Origin: CAZRRV01 sp964406705
Lineage (GTDB): Bacteria > Bacillota > Clostridia > Oscillospirales > Acutalibacteraceae
Assembly: GCA_964406705.1 (NCBI GenBank)
Contig: CAYOSS010000005.1
Coordinates: 1-39,426, forward strand
Direction of reading: 5' to 3'
DNA length: 39,426 bases
Shown here one piece after another: positions 6,014 through 13,474 of this stretch. The notes under the pieces were generated by a model. That model made no database searches, was not told the origin of the DNA, and saw nothing but the letters and a program-made list of their open reading frames with translations. The position numbers and the translations under genes are program-made. Every line of letters starts with the position of its first letter. Position 1 is the first letter of the stretch.

Positions 6014-7105
6014 TTACCCGAAATTTATCCCGTTATCCAGAAACTCCAGCCTCTCGAACCGGTGCCCAAGGGCGAGGTTCACGTACCTCGCGGCGAAAGC
6101 CACCTGCGAGCGCCCGCATATCAGGCTGTCGCAGCACGCGAGCGTGTAGACGTCCCGCAGGACCTCGAGCCCCAACAGGTAGCGGTGGAGCGGTCTTAAG
6201 GCGGGCCCGGAGTGCACCCCGGTGGTGGTGGAGCTGCGCAGGACATCGGGGTAAAAGGCGAGGGCGTCGCCGAACTCGGCTCTAAACGCGTCCAGCGCGT
6301 TTTGGTCGTCCGTCGCGAGGAAAATCTTCCCGTAGCCGCCACCGTCGAACACCTCGCGGGTCCTTTTGACACACTGATCTATCCCGATTACGACGGGGTG
6401 GGCCAACAGCCCCTGATTGAAGTCCGTCCCCCGATAGTGGACCCCCAGCACTTTACTGGGGGGGGGGGGTGTCTGTATAATAGTGCTAATATCTTTCTCG
6501 AACCGTGCCTTTGTAGGCCGGTTCAGGCGGAAATACTTGGAGTAGACCACGGAGTATTTGGCGATTTCGCCGGAGCCCAGCGTGTAGTTGTCGTGCCCGT
6601 TGGCGCACCGCAGCGCGAAGCGACCGTCGCCGGGTCCTCTCCGGATTATGACCTCGCAGTCGGCAATCTCCCGGTAGGGGATGCCGGAGAGCGGCTCGTA
6701 ATAGTACTCGAACACGTTCTCGGTTTTGTCGTCCAGCGCCTGCTCGCGGTAGAGCGTCCCCTTGCCCCAGAACGCCACCGGGGTGAAGCCGTAGAGATCC
6801 GCCACATAGGAGGATTCCACCGCCCTGCGAAGCTGCGCGCACAGCCCGCCACCTATCATCTTATTGCCGGGTTTCCAGTCTGGGTCGCCTTCCTCCGCGA
6901 GGTAGAGAGCCTTGTGCCGGGCACCTTCGCGCTTGACGTGCTTCGAGAGAATGGTAAGGTAGTCCTCCTCGTCGTAGTTTGCCCCGTAGTAGCCCCGTAA
7001 CAGGTTAGCGAGATTGGGGTCGCCCCTGTGCTGCGCGACGATAGCCGCCACATACAGCTTGTCGTGGCGCTTGACGTATTCCTTTATCCTTTTCTTAAAG
7101 CCCAT
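6014..7105 (-). CDS. Fucosyltransferase-like glycosyltransferase with an in-frame poly-C tract
   Basis: 363 residues from ATG 7105 (AGGGGG about 9 bases upstream); an earlier in-frame ATG at 7126 lacks a ribosome site. The basic N-terminus (MGFKKRIKEYVKRHDK) is followed by an unassigned domain. Residues 213-216 are four prolines encoded by twelve Cs. Then comes V-L-G-V-H-Y-R-G-T-D-F, the His-x-Arg-Gly-Asp-type loop that binds GDP-fucose in NodZ/POFUT-like fucosyltransferases. Later patterns I-F-L-A-T-D-D-Q and D-S-L-I-C-G-R-S-Q-V fit the C-terminal half of that fold. The exact sugar is not established. It probably adds a sugar to a surface glycan. A one-base change in the C tract would remove the catalytic half, so the gene is a candidate contingency locus, currently ON. 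It has its own promoter and terminator. Confidence 0.7.
   Translation of the reverse strand: MGFKKRIKEYVKRHDKLYVAAIVAQHRGDPNLANLLRGYYGANYDEEDYLTILSKHVKREGARHKALYLAEEGDPDWKPGNKMIGGGLCAQLRRAVESSYVADLYGFTPVAFWGKGTLYREQALDDKTENVFEYYYEPLSGIPYREIADCEVIIRRGPGDGRFALRCANGHDNYTLGSGEIAKYSVVYSKYFRLNRPTKARFEKDISTIIQTPPPPSKVLGVHYRGTDFNQGLLAHPVVIGIDQCVKRTREVFDGGGYGKIFLATDDQNALDAFRAEFGDALAFYPDVLRSSTTTGVHSGPALRPLHRYLLGLEVLRDVYTLACCDSLICGRSQVAFAARYVNLALGHRFERLEFLDNGINFG
6458..6469 (-). repeat. 12-C homopolymer in coding sequence
   Basis: Twelve Gs on the plus strand encode Pro213-Pro216 of the fucosyltransferase-like protein. Tracts of this length slip readily during replication. Gain or loss of one or two bases would truncate the protein before its catalytic loop. 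Confidence 0.9.
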
Positions 7106-7141
7106 AGCACAATTCCCCCTCCGCAAATCGCTAACGTCAGC

Positions 7142-7170
7142 ATTATACCGCGAAACGCCCCGGGGCGCAA
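7142..7170 (-). promoter_or_regulatory. Promoter of the fucosyltransferase-like gene
   Basis: TTGCGC (7165-7170), 17-bp spacer, perfect TATAAT (7142-7147), read leftward. It is back to back with the leuA promoter, whose -35 starts 32 bp to the right. Confidence 0.75.
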
Positions 7171-7201
7171 GTGTTTTTTTGCCCCACCGGGCAAATTTCC
7201 C

Positions 7202-7230
7202 TTGCGTTTAGCCGGGGGCTGTGGTATAAT
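7202..7230 (+). promoter_or_regulatory. Promoter of the branched-chain amino acid operon
   Basis: TTGCGT (7202-7207), 17-bp spacer, perfect TATAAT (7225-7230). The leader to the leuA start is only about 45 bases. It has a small imperfect hairpin (GTGGGAGT / ACTCTCAC, about 7247-7265) and no T-box or leader-peptide attenuator. No comparable promoter was seen between the genes up to 18885. Confidence 0.75.
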
Positions 7231-7282
7231 ACCCCTTACTTACAAGTGGGAGTTTACACTCTCACCGGGAGGGAGCGAAGCG

Positions 7283-8962
7283 GTGAAGAATTACGAACGG
7301 TACGGGCGGCAGTACTTTTGCCCGCCGGAGCGCGATTACAAGTGGGTCAAGAAAGACTACATAGACCATGCGCCCAAGTGGTGCTCCGTCGACCTGCGCG
7401 ACGGCAATCAGTCGCTGGTCATACCGATGAGCATTGACGAGAAGCTGCGTTTCTACAATATGCTTCTTAAGATAGGTTTTAAGGAGATAGAAGTCGGCTT
7501 CCCCGCCGCGAGCGAGACGGAGTACAAGTTCCTGCGCCGCCTTATCGAGGACAACCTCATCCCCCCCGGCGTGACGGTGCAGGTGCTGACGCAGGCGCGG
7601 GACCATATTATCAAGAAAACCTTCGAGAGCCTCGACGGCGCGAGCGACGCGATAGTGCATTTCTACAATTCCACCTCCAAAGCCCAGCGCGAGCAGGTGT
7701 TCCGCAAGTCCAAGGCGGAGATTATAGACATCGCCGTCCGGGGGGCGGAGCTGATTGTCAGCCTGCAAAAGGAGTACGGCTCGCACTACAGATACGAGTA
7801 CTCCCCGGAGTCGTTCACCGGCACCGAGCCGGAGTTCGCGCTGGAGATTTGCAACGCGGTGCTCGACGTCCTCCGGCCGACGCCCGACCACAAGGCTATA
7901 ATCAACCTGCCCGTGACGGTGGAGCACTCCCTGCCGCACGTCTACGCCAATCAGATCGAGTATATGTGCGAGGGGCTTAAGTACCGCGACAGCATTGAGG
8001 TTTCGCTGCATCCGCACAACGACAGGGGCTGCGCCGTGGCGGATACCGAGTTGGGGCTCCTCGCGGGAGCCGACCGCGTGGAGGGGACGCTTTTCGGCAA
8101 CGGGGAGCGCACCGGCAACGTGGATATAGTCACCCTCGCGATGAACCTCTTCTCGCAGGGGGTGGACCCGGGGCTGGACTTTTCCGATATACCCTCGGTG
8201 TGCGCCCTTTACGAGGATGTCACCCGTATGAAGGTGCCGGAGCGGGCCCCCTACGCGGGGTCGCTGGTGTTCGCGGCGTTTTCCGGGTCGCACCAGGACG
8301 CCATAGCCAAGGGGACCAAGTGGCACGAGGAGAAGGGGCTTTCCACCTGGACGGTTCCGTACTTACCCATTGATCCGGCTGACGTGGGGCGCGAGTACGA
8401 GACGGACGTCATCCGCATCAACTCGCAGTCCGGCAAGGGGGGAGTGGGGTTCCTCTTAGAGAAGCATTACGGTTTTGTCCTGCCCAAGGCCATGGCGGAG
8501 ACCGTGGGCTACTATATGAAGGGCATATCCGACCGCGAGCACAAGGAGCTGTTGATCGGAGAGATGTTCGACGCGTTTTCCGAGGCGTTTATCAATGTGG
8601 ATACGCCCCTGCGCCTCACCGATATAGTTTTCAGCAAGATTAACAAGGGCGAGCGTATGCACGTGACCCTCACAGTGGAGCGGGACGGTGTCTCAAAGAC
8701 CGCCGAAGCGGAGGGCAACGGGAGGCTCAGCGCGGTCAGCAACGCGCTACGGGAGCACTGGGGCGCGGACATCAGCGACCTTTCCTACACCGAGCACGCT
8801 CTGGAGCGCGGCTCCGATTCCAAGGCGGTTTCATACGTGAGCGTCACGGATAAGGACGGGCGCACCGAGTGGGGCGTGGGCGTGGATAACGACATCATCT
8901 ACTCGTCCGTCAAGGCGCTGTTCGGCGCGGTCAACCGCCGGGAGAGAGCAAAGGAGAATTAG
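7283..8962 (+). CDS. leuA: 2-isopropylmalate synthase, long (type 2) form
   Basis: Condenses acetyl-CoA with 2-oxoisovalerate, the first committed step of leucine synthesis. 559 residues from a GTG start with GGGAGGGAG 7 bases upstream; the frame is open further upstream without a start signal. The catalytic loop D-L-R-D-G-N-Q is at 37-43, and the metal ligands in H-P-H-N-D-R-G are near 243. G-N-G-E-R-T-G-N-V-D follows. The C-terminal domain (from about 440) is the regulatory region that usually senses leucine. The opening Y-F-C-P-P-E-R-D-Y-K-W and the length match the LeuA2 branch found in actinobacteria and some Clostridia rather than the shorter E. coli type. It heads an eleven-gene operon. 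Confidence 0.95.
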   Translation: MKNYERYGRQYFCPPERDYKWVKKDYIDHAPKWCSVDLRDGNQSLVIPMSIDEKLRFYNMLLKIGFKEIEVGFPAASETEYKFLRRLIEDNLIPPGVTVQVLTQARDHIIKKTFESLDGASDAIVHFYNSTSKAQREQVFRKSKAEIIDIAVRGAELIVSLQKEYGSHYRYEYSPESFTGTEPEFALEICNAVLDVLRPTPDHKAIINLPVTVEHSLPHVYANQIEYMCEGLKYRDSIEVSLHPHNDRGCAVADTELGLLAGADRVEGTLFGNGERTGNVDIVTLAMNLFSQGVDPGLDFSDIPSVCALYEDVTRMKVPERAPYAGSLVFAAFSGSHQDAIAKGTKWHEEKGLSTWTVPYLPIDPADVGREYETDVIRINSQSGKGGVGFLLEKHYGFVLPKAMAETVGYYMKGISDREHKELLIGEMFDAFSEAFINVDTPLRLTDIVFSKINKGERMHVTLTVERDGVSKTAEAEGNGRLSAVSNALREHWGADISDLSYTEHALERGSDSKAVSYVSVTDKDGRTEWGVGVDNDIIYSSVKALFGAVNRRERAKEN

Positions 8963-8966
8963 GTTT

Positions 8967-10226
8967 ATGGGAATGACTATGACCCAGAAGATCCTCGCGG
9001 CCGGGGCGGGTCTTGAGAGTGTGGAGCCGGGGCAGCTGATCAGGGCGAAGCTCAGCCTTGTCCTCGGCAACGACATCACCACGCCGGTGGCGATAGGCGA
9101 GTTCGAGAAGCACGGCTTTACCGGGGTGTTCGACCGCGAGCGGATAGCCCTCGTGATGGACCACTTTGTGCCGAATAAGGATATAAAGGCCGCCGAGCAG
9201 GCTAAGCGCTGCCGGGTCTTCGCGGGGAAGTACGACATCAAGAACTACTTCGATGTGGGGGATATGGGCATAGAGCACGCCCTGCTGCCCGAGCGGGGTC
9301 TTGTCGCACCGGGAGAGATAGTGATAGGCGCGGACTCGCATACCTGCACTTACGGCGCGCTGGGAGCTTTCTCCACCGGCGTGGGAAGCACGGATATGGC
9401 CGCCGGTATGGCGACGGGCGAGGCCTGGTTCAAAGTCCCGTCGGCTATTAAATTTAACCTCACGGGGAAGCCCGGCCGCTACGTATCCGGCAAGGACGTC
9501 ATACTTCACATTATAGGCGAGATAGGCGTGGACGGGGCCCTCTACCGCTCCATGGAGTTCGGCGGGGAGGGGTTGCGCTACCTTTCAATGGACGACCGGC
9601 TCTGTATCGCCAATATGGGGATAGAAGCCGGGGCCAAGAACGCGATATTCTGGTTTGACGATGTGACGGCGGAGTACGTGGACGCGCGGGTCGACCGCCC
9701 CTACACGGTCTACTCGGCCGATCCCGACGCGGAGTACGAGCGGACGCTGACGGTAAATCTTAGCGAAATCGAGCCAACGGTCGCCTGCCCCCACCTGCCG
9801 GGAAATACGAAGTTGGCGGCGGAGCTGGGCGACGTCGCTGTGGACCAGGTGGTGATAGGCTCCTGCACCAACGGGCGGCTTTCGGACTTAGCCGCGGCGG
9901 CGGAGATACTGAAGGGCCGGTGCGCCGCTTCCGGGACGCGTGTCATAGTGATCCCCGCCACGCAGAGGGTGTACCTTGACGCGCTGAAGGCGGGATATAT
10001 AGAGACATTCATCGAGGCCGGCTGCGCGGTGTCCACGCCCACCTGCGGGCCGTGTCTCGGCGGGTATATGGGCATTTTGGCGGCGGGGGAGACGGCTCTC
10101 GCCACCACTAACCGCAACTTTGTGGGGAGAATGGGCCATCCCTCCTCCAAGATTTACCTCGCGAGCCCCGCCGTGGCCGCCGCGACCGCGCTGACGGGCC
10201 GTATCACCGACCCGAGAGACTTATAG
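8967..10226 (+). CDS. leuC: 3-isopropylmalate dehydratase large subunit
   Basis: With LeuD isomerises 2- to 3-isopropylmalate. 419 residues, the size of the HacA/LeuC2-like short form. The [4Fe-4S] cluster cysteines are visible in G-S-C-T-N-G-R and in C-P/T-C-G-P-C-L-G. Substrate-binding G-A-D-S-H-T-C-T-Y-G-A-L-G lies near 114-126. The start at 8967 follows an AGGAG; internal ATGs at the third and fifth codons are also possible. It lies 4 bp after leuA. Confidence 0.95.
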   Translation: MGMTMTQKILAAGAGLESVEPGQLIRAKLSLVLGNDITTPVAIGEFEKHGFTGVFDRERIALVMDHFVPNKDIKAAEQAKRCRVFAGKYDIKNYFDVGDMGIEHALLPERGLVAPGEIVIGADSHTCTYGALGAFSTGVGSTDMAAGMATGEAWFKVPSAIKFNLTGKPGRYVSGKDVILHIIGEIGVDGALYRSMEFGGEGLRYLSMDDRLCIANMGIEAGAKNAIFWFDDVTAEYVDARVDRPYTVYSADPDAEYERTLTVNLSEIEPTVACPHLPGNTKLAAELGDVAVDQVVIGSCTNGRLSDLAAAAEILKGRCAASGTRVIVIPATQRVYLDALKAGYIETFIEAGCAVSTPTCGPCLGGYMGILAAGETALATTNRNFVGRMGHPSSKIYLASPAVAAATALTGRITDPRDL

Positions 10227-10239
10227 AGGAGTATACATA

Positions 10240-10722
10240 ATGGAAGCGAGAGGGCAAACGCTAAAATACGGCGACAACGTGGACACCGACGTCATCATCC
10301 CGGCGCGGTACTTAAACACGAGCGACCCGGAGGAATTGGCGGCGCACTGTATGGAGGACATAGACGCGGATTTCCGCGCCAAGGCGAACAGGGGCGACAT
10401 AATCGTGGCGGGGGCGAACTTCGGCTGCGGCTCCTCCCGCGAGCACGCCCCGATCGCGATAAAGGCTTCGGGGATAGCCTGCGTGGTGGCGAAGAGCTTT
10501 GCCCGCATCTTTTACCGCAACGCCATAAACATAGGGCTGCCTATCCTGGAATGCCCCGAGGCGGCGGAAAAAATTTCCTCCGGCGACACGGTGCATATTG
10601 ATTTTGACAGCGGAATAATATATAATAAGACTGTGGGCGAGGAGTACCGCGCCCAGCCTTTCCCGCCGTTTATTCAGGACATCATCAGGGCGGACGGGCT
10701 TCTCAATTCCATAGGGCGGTGA
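10240..10722 (+). CDS. leuD: 3-isopropylmalate dehydratase small subunit
   Basis: 160 residues, typical of the small swivelling subunit that completes the LeuCD active site. Hallmarks are D-N-V-D-T-D-V-I-I-P-A-R-Y near the N-terminus and the G-A-N-F-G-C-G-S-S-R-E-H-A loop that contacts substrate. It lies 13 bp after leuC, with AGAGGAG upstream of the start, and 4 bp before leuB. Confidence 0.95.
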   Translation: MEARGQTLKYGDNVDTDVIIPARYLNTSDPEELAAHCMEDIDADFRAKANRGDIIVAGANFGCGSSREHAPIAIKASGIACVVAKSFARIFYRNAINIGLPILECPEAAEKISSGDTVHIDFDSGIIYNKTVGEEYRAQPFPPFIQDIIRADGLLNSIGR

Positions 10723-10726
10723 GAGA

Positions 10727-11812
10727 ATGGTTAAGCGTATAGCGGTGCTGAAAGGGGACGGCATCGGTCCCGAAATCGTAACCGAGGCTCTCAAGACCCT
10801 CGACGCGGTGGGGACGGTGTACGGGCACAAGTTCCGCACTGAGGAAGTGATGATAGGCGGCTGCAGCGTCGACCGGAACGGCGTCCCCATTACCGACGAG
10901 GGAGTGGCGCGCTGCAAGGCGGCGGACAGCGTCTTGCTCGGAGCTGTTGGCGGCCCCAAATGGGACAACATAGACCCCAAGCTTCGCCCGGAGAAGGCTC
11001 TGCTGCGTGTCCGCGCGGAGTTGGGTCTGTTCGCGAACCTGCGGCCCACGCGGCTTTTCCCGCAGTTGGCGGGGGCGTCCCCGCTGAAAGAGGCGGGCGA
11101 TATCGACCTCGTGATCGTGCGGGAGCTCACCGGCGGGATTTATTTCGGTGAGCATAAGACTTACCAATCGGACGGGAAGCCCGCCGCCAGCGACCTGATG
11201 ATCTATTCCGAGGGCGAGATCGAGAGGATAGGGAGAGTGGCGTTCGAGACGGCGAGGAAGCGCCGGAAGCGCGTCGCGTCCGTCGATAAGGCGAACGTGC
11301 TCGACACCTCCAAGCTTTGGCGGAGCGTGATGCACCGCCTCGCGGGGGAGTACCCGGATGTGGAGTACAGCGATATTTTGGTGGACAACGCCGCGATGCA
11401 GCTGATCAAGAACCCCACCCGTTTCGACGTCATTGTGACGGAGAATATGTTCGGCGACATCCTCTCGGACGAGGCGAGTATGCTCACCGGCTCTATCGGT
11501 ATGATGCCCTCCGCCAGCCTTTCCTCCGGGACGCTCGGGATGTACGAGCCCATCCACGGCTCGGCGCCGGATATAGCCGGCACGGGCAAGGCGAACCCCC
11601 TCGGCACTATCCTTTCCGCTGCGATGATGCTGCGCTACTCTTTCGGTATGGCGGCGGAGGCTGACTCGGTGGAGAGGGCCGTGGACGAGGTGCTGAGCGA
11701 CGGCTGGAGAACCGCCGATATAGCGGACGACGCCCCGCCGGAGAAGGTGCTGCCCTGCTCCGGGATGGGCGATAAGGTCGCGGAAAAAGTCCTCTCCGGG
11801 GGTAAACGTTAG
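10727..11812 (+). CDS. leuB: 3-isopropylmalate dehydrogenase
   Basis: Oxidises and decarboxylates 3-isopropylmalate with NAD to the precursor of leucine. 361 residues, usual length. The N-terminal G-D-G-I-G-P-E-I, the substrate arginines in L-R-P-E-K-A-L-L-R-V-R, D-N-A-A-M-Q-L and the NAD site E-P-I-H-G-S-A-P-D-I-A-G-T-G-K-A-N-P are all intact. It lies 4 bp after leuD, and its stop is 1 bp before the ilvA start, implying coupled translation. Confidence 0.95.
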   Translation: MVKRIAVLKGDGIGPEIVTEALKTLDAVGTVYGHKFRTEEVMIGGCSVDRNGVPITDEGVARCKAADSVLLGAVGGPKWDNIDPKLRPEKALLRVRAELGLFANLRPTRLFPQLAGASPLKEAGDIDLVIVRELTGGIYFGEHKTYQSDGKPAASDLMIYSEGEIERIGRVAFETARKRRKRVASVDKANVLDTSKLWRSVMHRLAGEYPDVEYSDILVDNAAMQLIKNPTRFDVIVTENMFGDILSDEASMLTGSIGMMPSASLSSGTLGMYEPIHGSAPDIAGTGKANPLGTILSAAMMLRYSFGMAAEADSVERAVDEVLSDGWRTADIADDAPPEKVLPCSGMGDKVAEKVLSGGKR

Positions 11813-11813
11813 T

Positions 11814-13007
11814 ATGCTGACGCTTGACAGTGTGTACAGGGCGGCTTATGTGCTGAAGGATATAATCCGCAACACGGAGCTGATCCCCTCGCCCCAGTTA
11901 AAGTCCGGCACCGAGCTTTATATCAAGCCCGAAAACCTTCAGGTTACCGGCTCGTTCAAAGTTCGCGGGGCGGCGTACAAGATCTCTCAGCTGTCCGACG
12001 AGGAAAAGTCGCGCGGAGTGATAGCCTGCTCCGCCGGGAACCACGCTCAGGGGGTCGCCCTCGCCGCTCAGAAGAACGGCATCCACGCGGTTATATGCCT
12101 GCCGGACGGGGCCCCCATATCCAAGGTGGAGGCAACGCGTGGCTACGGCGCGGAGATTGAGATGGTCCCCGGGGTGTACGACGACGCTTTCCACAGGGCG
12201 TTGGAGCTTCGCGACGAGAAGGGGTACACCTTCATTCACCCGTTCGACGATGAGGCCGTGATAGCGGGGCAGGGCACAATAGCTCTCGAAATTCTCAACG
12301 ACAATCCCGGCGTGGAGGCGGTAGTCGTCCCCGTGGGGGGCGGGGGGCTTATCTCCGGGGTCGCCTACACGCTGAAGACCCTGCGCCCCGACGTGAAGGT
12401 TTACGGCGTTCAGGCTGCGGGTGCGCCGTCGATGTTCAACTCCCTCGCGAACGGCAAAATAGAGTGCCTGAGCTCCGTCTCCACCGTGGCGGACGGCATC
12501 GCGGTGAAGGAGCCGGGGGAGCACACCTTCGACCTCTGCCGCCGTTATGTGGACGGGATTGTCACGGTCACCGACGACGAGATCTCCACCGCCATTCTCA
12601 CTATGATGGAGAAGCAGAAGCTCATAGCGGAGGGCGCGGGAGCGGTTTCTGTGGCGGCGGTGATGTTCGACAAGCTCCCGGTAAAGGGCAAGAACACGGT
12701 TTGCCTTGTGTCCGGCGGGAATATAGACGTCACCATTCTCTCGCGGGTGATCGACCGCGGGTTGCTAAAATCCGGGCGACTCTGCAGGCTCTCCATTGCC
12801 CTCGCGGACAAGCCCGGCCAGCTGCGGGACGTCTCCGCCATAATTTCCGAGTGCGGAGCGAACGTCGTCGGCGTGGATCACGAGCACGGGGGCAAGGATT
12901 CGGAGATCACCAGCTGCGTGCTCCGCATCGCACTCGAGACCAAAAATTCCTCGCATATCGCCGAGGTCCGCCGCGCCCTCACCGACGCGGGGTTCCAGCT
13001 GATATAA
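11814..13007 (+). CDS. ilvA: Threonine ammonia-lyase with C-terminal ACT domain
   Basis: Deaminates threonine to 2-oxobutanoate, the entry to isoleucine, releasing an enamine intermediate. 397 residues. The PLP lysine is Lys49 in T-G-S-F-K-V-R-G-A, and the phosphate-binding loop is P-V-G-G-G-G-L-I-S-G. From about residue 325 a single ACT domain follows (L-A-D-K-P-G-Q-L-R-D-V), as in the shorter type often labelled catabolic. Its place inside the ilv/leu operon points to biosynthesis. It follows leuB by 1 bp. Confidence 0.93.
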   Translation: MLTLDSVYRAAYVLKDIIRNTELIPSPQLKSGTELYIKPENLQVTGSFKVRGAAYKISQLSDEEKSRGVIACSAGNHAQGVALAAQKNGIHAVICLPDGAPISKVEATRGYGAEIEMVPGVYDDAFHRALELRDEKGYTFIHPFDDEAVIAGQGTIALEILNDNPGVEAVVVPVGGGGLISGVAYTLKTLRPDVKVYGVQAAGAPSMFNSLANGKIECLSSVSTVADGIAVKEPGEHTFDLCRRYVDGIVTVTDDEISTAILTMMEKQKLIAEGAGAVSVAAVMFDKLPVKGKNTVCLVSGGNIDVTILSRVIDRGLLKSGRLCRLSIALADKPGQLRDVSAIISECGANVVGVDHEHGGKDSEITSCVLRIALETKNSSHIAEVRRALTDAGFQLI

Positions 13008-13020
13008 GGTTATAAGGAAA

Positions 13021-13056
13021 TACCGCCGGCTGAACGCCCGACGGTCCCCGGCGGTA
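13021..13056 (+). repeat. Hairpin between ilvA and ridA
   Basis: TACCGCCGG (13021-13029) pairs perfectly with CCGGCGGTA (13048-13056), 18-base loop, no T run. It may tune the ilvA/ridA ratio through RNA processing or partial termination. The same TACCGCCGG core recurs between cvpA and clpE. Confidence 0.7.
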
Positions 13057-13080
13057 TCGCCGTAAAGAAGGAGCGAGCTA

Positions 13081-13458
13081 ATGTTAGAGAAGATTTACAC
13101 CCCGGGCGCGCCGGAAGCCATCGGTCCCTATTCTCAGGCCGTGAAGGCGGGAGATTTTGTGTTCACCTCCGGGCAGATAGCCATTGACCCCGCGACGGGG
13201 GAGGTGGTCCCCGGCGGGATAAAGGAGCAAACCGAACGCGTGATGAAGAACCTCTCGGCGGTGCTTTCCGCCGCCGGCTCGTCACCCGACAGCGTGGTGA
13301 AGACGACCTGCTTCCTCGCCGATATGGGGGATTTCGCGGCGTTCAACGAGGTTTACGGGGAGTATTTCAGCGGTAAGCCGGCCCGCTCCTGCGTCGCCGT
13401 GAAGGCGCTGCCGAAGGGCGTGTTAGTCGAAGTCGAAGCCACGGCGTTGGCACGGTAA
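13081..13458 (+). CDS. ridA: RidA-family enamine/imine deaminase
   Basis: Hydrolyses the reactive enamine/imine released by PLP enzymes such as IlvA, protecting the cell and finishing 2-oxobutanoate formation. 125 residues, canonical for YjgF/RidA, which forms trimers. Visible hallmarks are G-P-Y-S-Q-A at 15-20, F-T-S-G-Q-I near 28-33, Arg102 in the A-R-S-C-V segment that binds the substrate carboxylate, and L-P-K-G-V-L-V-E-V-E-A near the end. Its position right after ilvA supports the functional pairing. GAAGGAGCGAG precedes the ATG. Confidence 0.95.
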   Translation: MLEKIYTPGAPEAIGPYSQAVKAGDFVFTSGQIAIDPATGEVVPGGIKEQTERVMKNLSAVLSAAGSSPDSVVKTTCFLADMGDFAAFNEVYGEYFSGKPARSCVAVKALPKGVLVEVEATALAR

Positions 13459-13474
13459 AGAGGGTTTAAGCGGG

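Noticed and set aside
7231..7282. T-box or leader-peptide attenuator ahead of leuA
   Set aside because: The leader is only about 45 bases with one weak hairpin; no T-box sequence, terminator or Leu-rich peptide is present.
7262..8326. A long open frame on the minus strand opposite leuA, and similar long ones opposite ilvB, ilvC, ilvD and trmD
   Set aside because: They are antisense shadows of genes in GC-rich DNA: low-complexity Arg/Gly/Ala content, no family motifs, and no ribosome sites.
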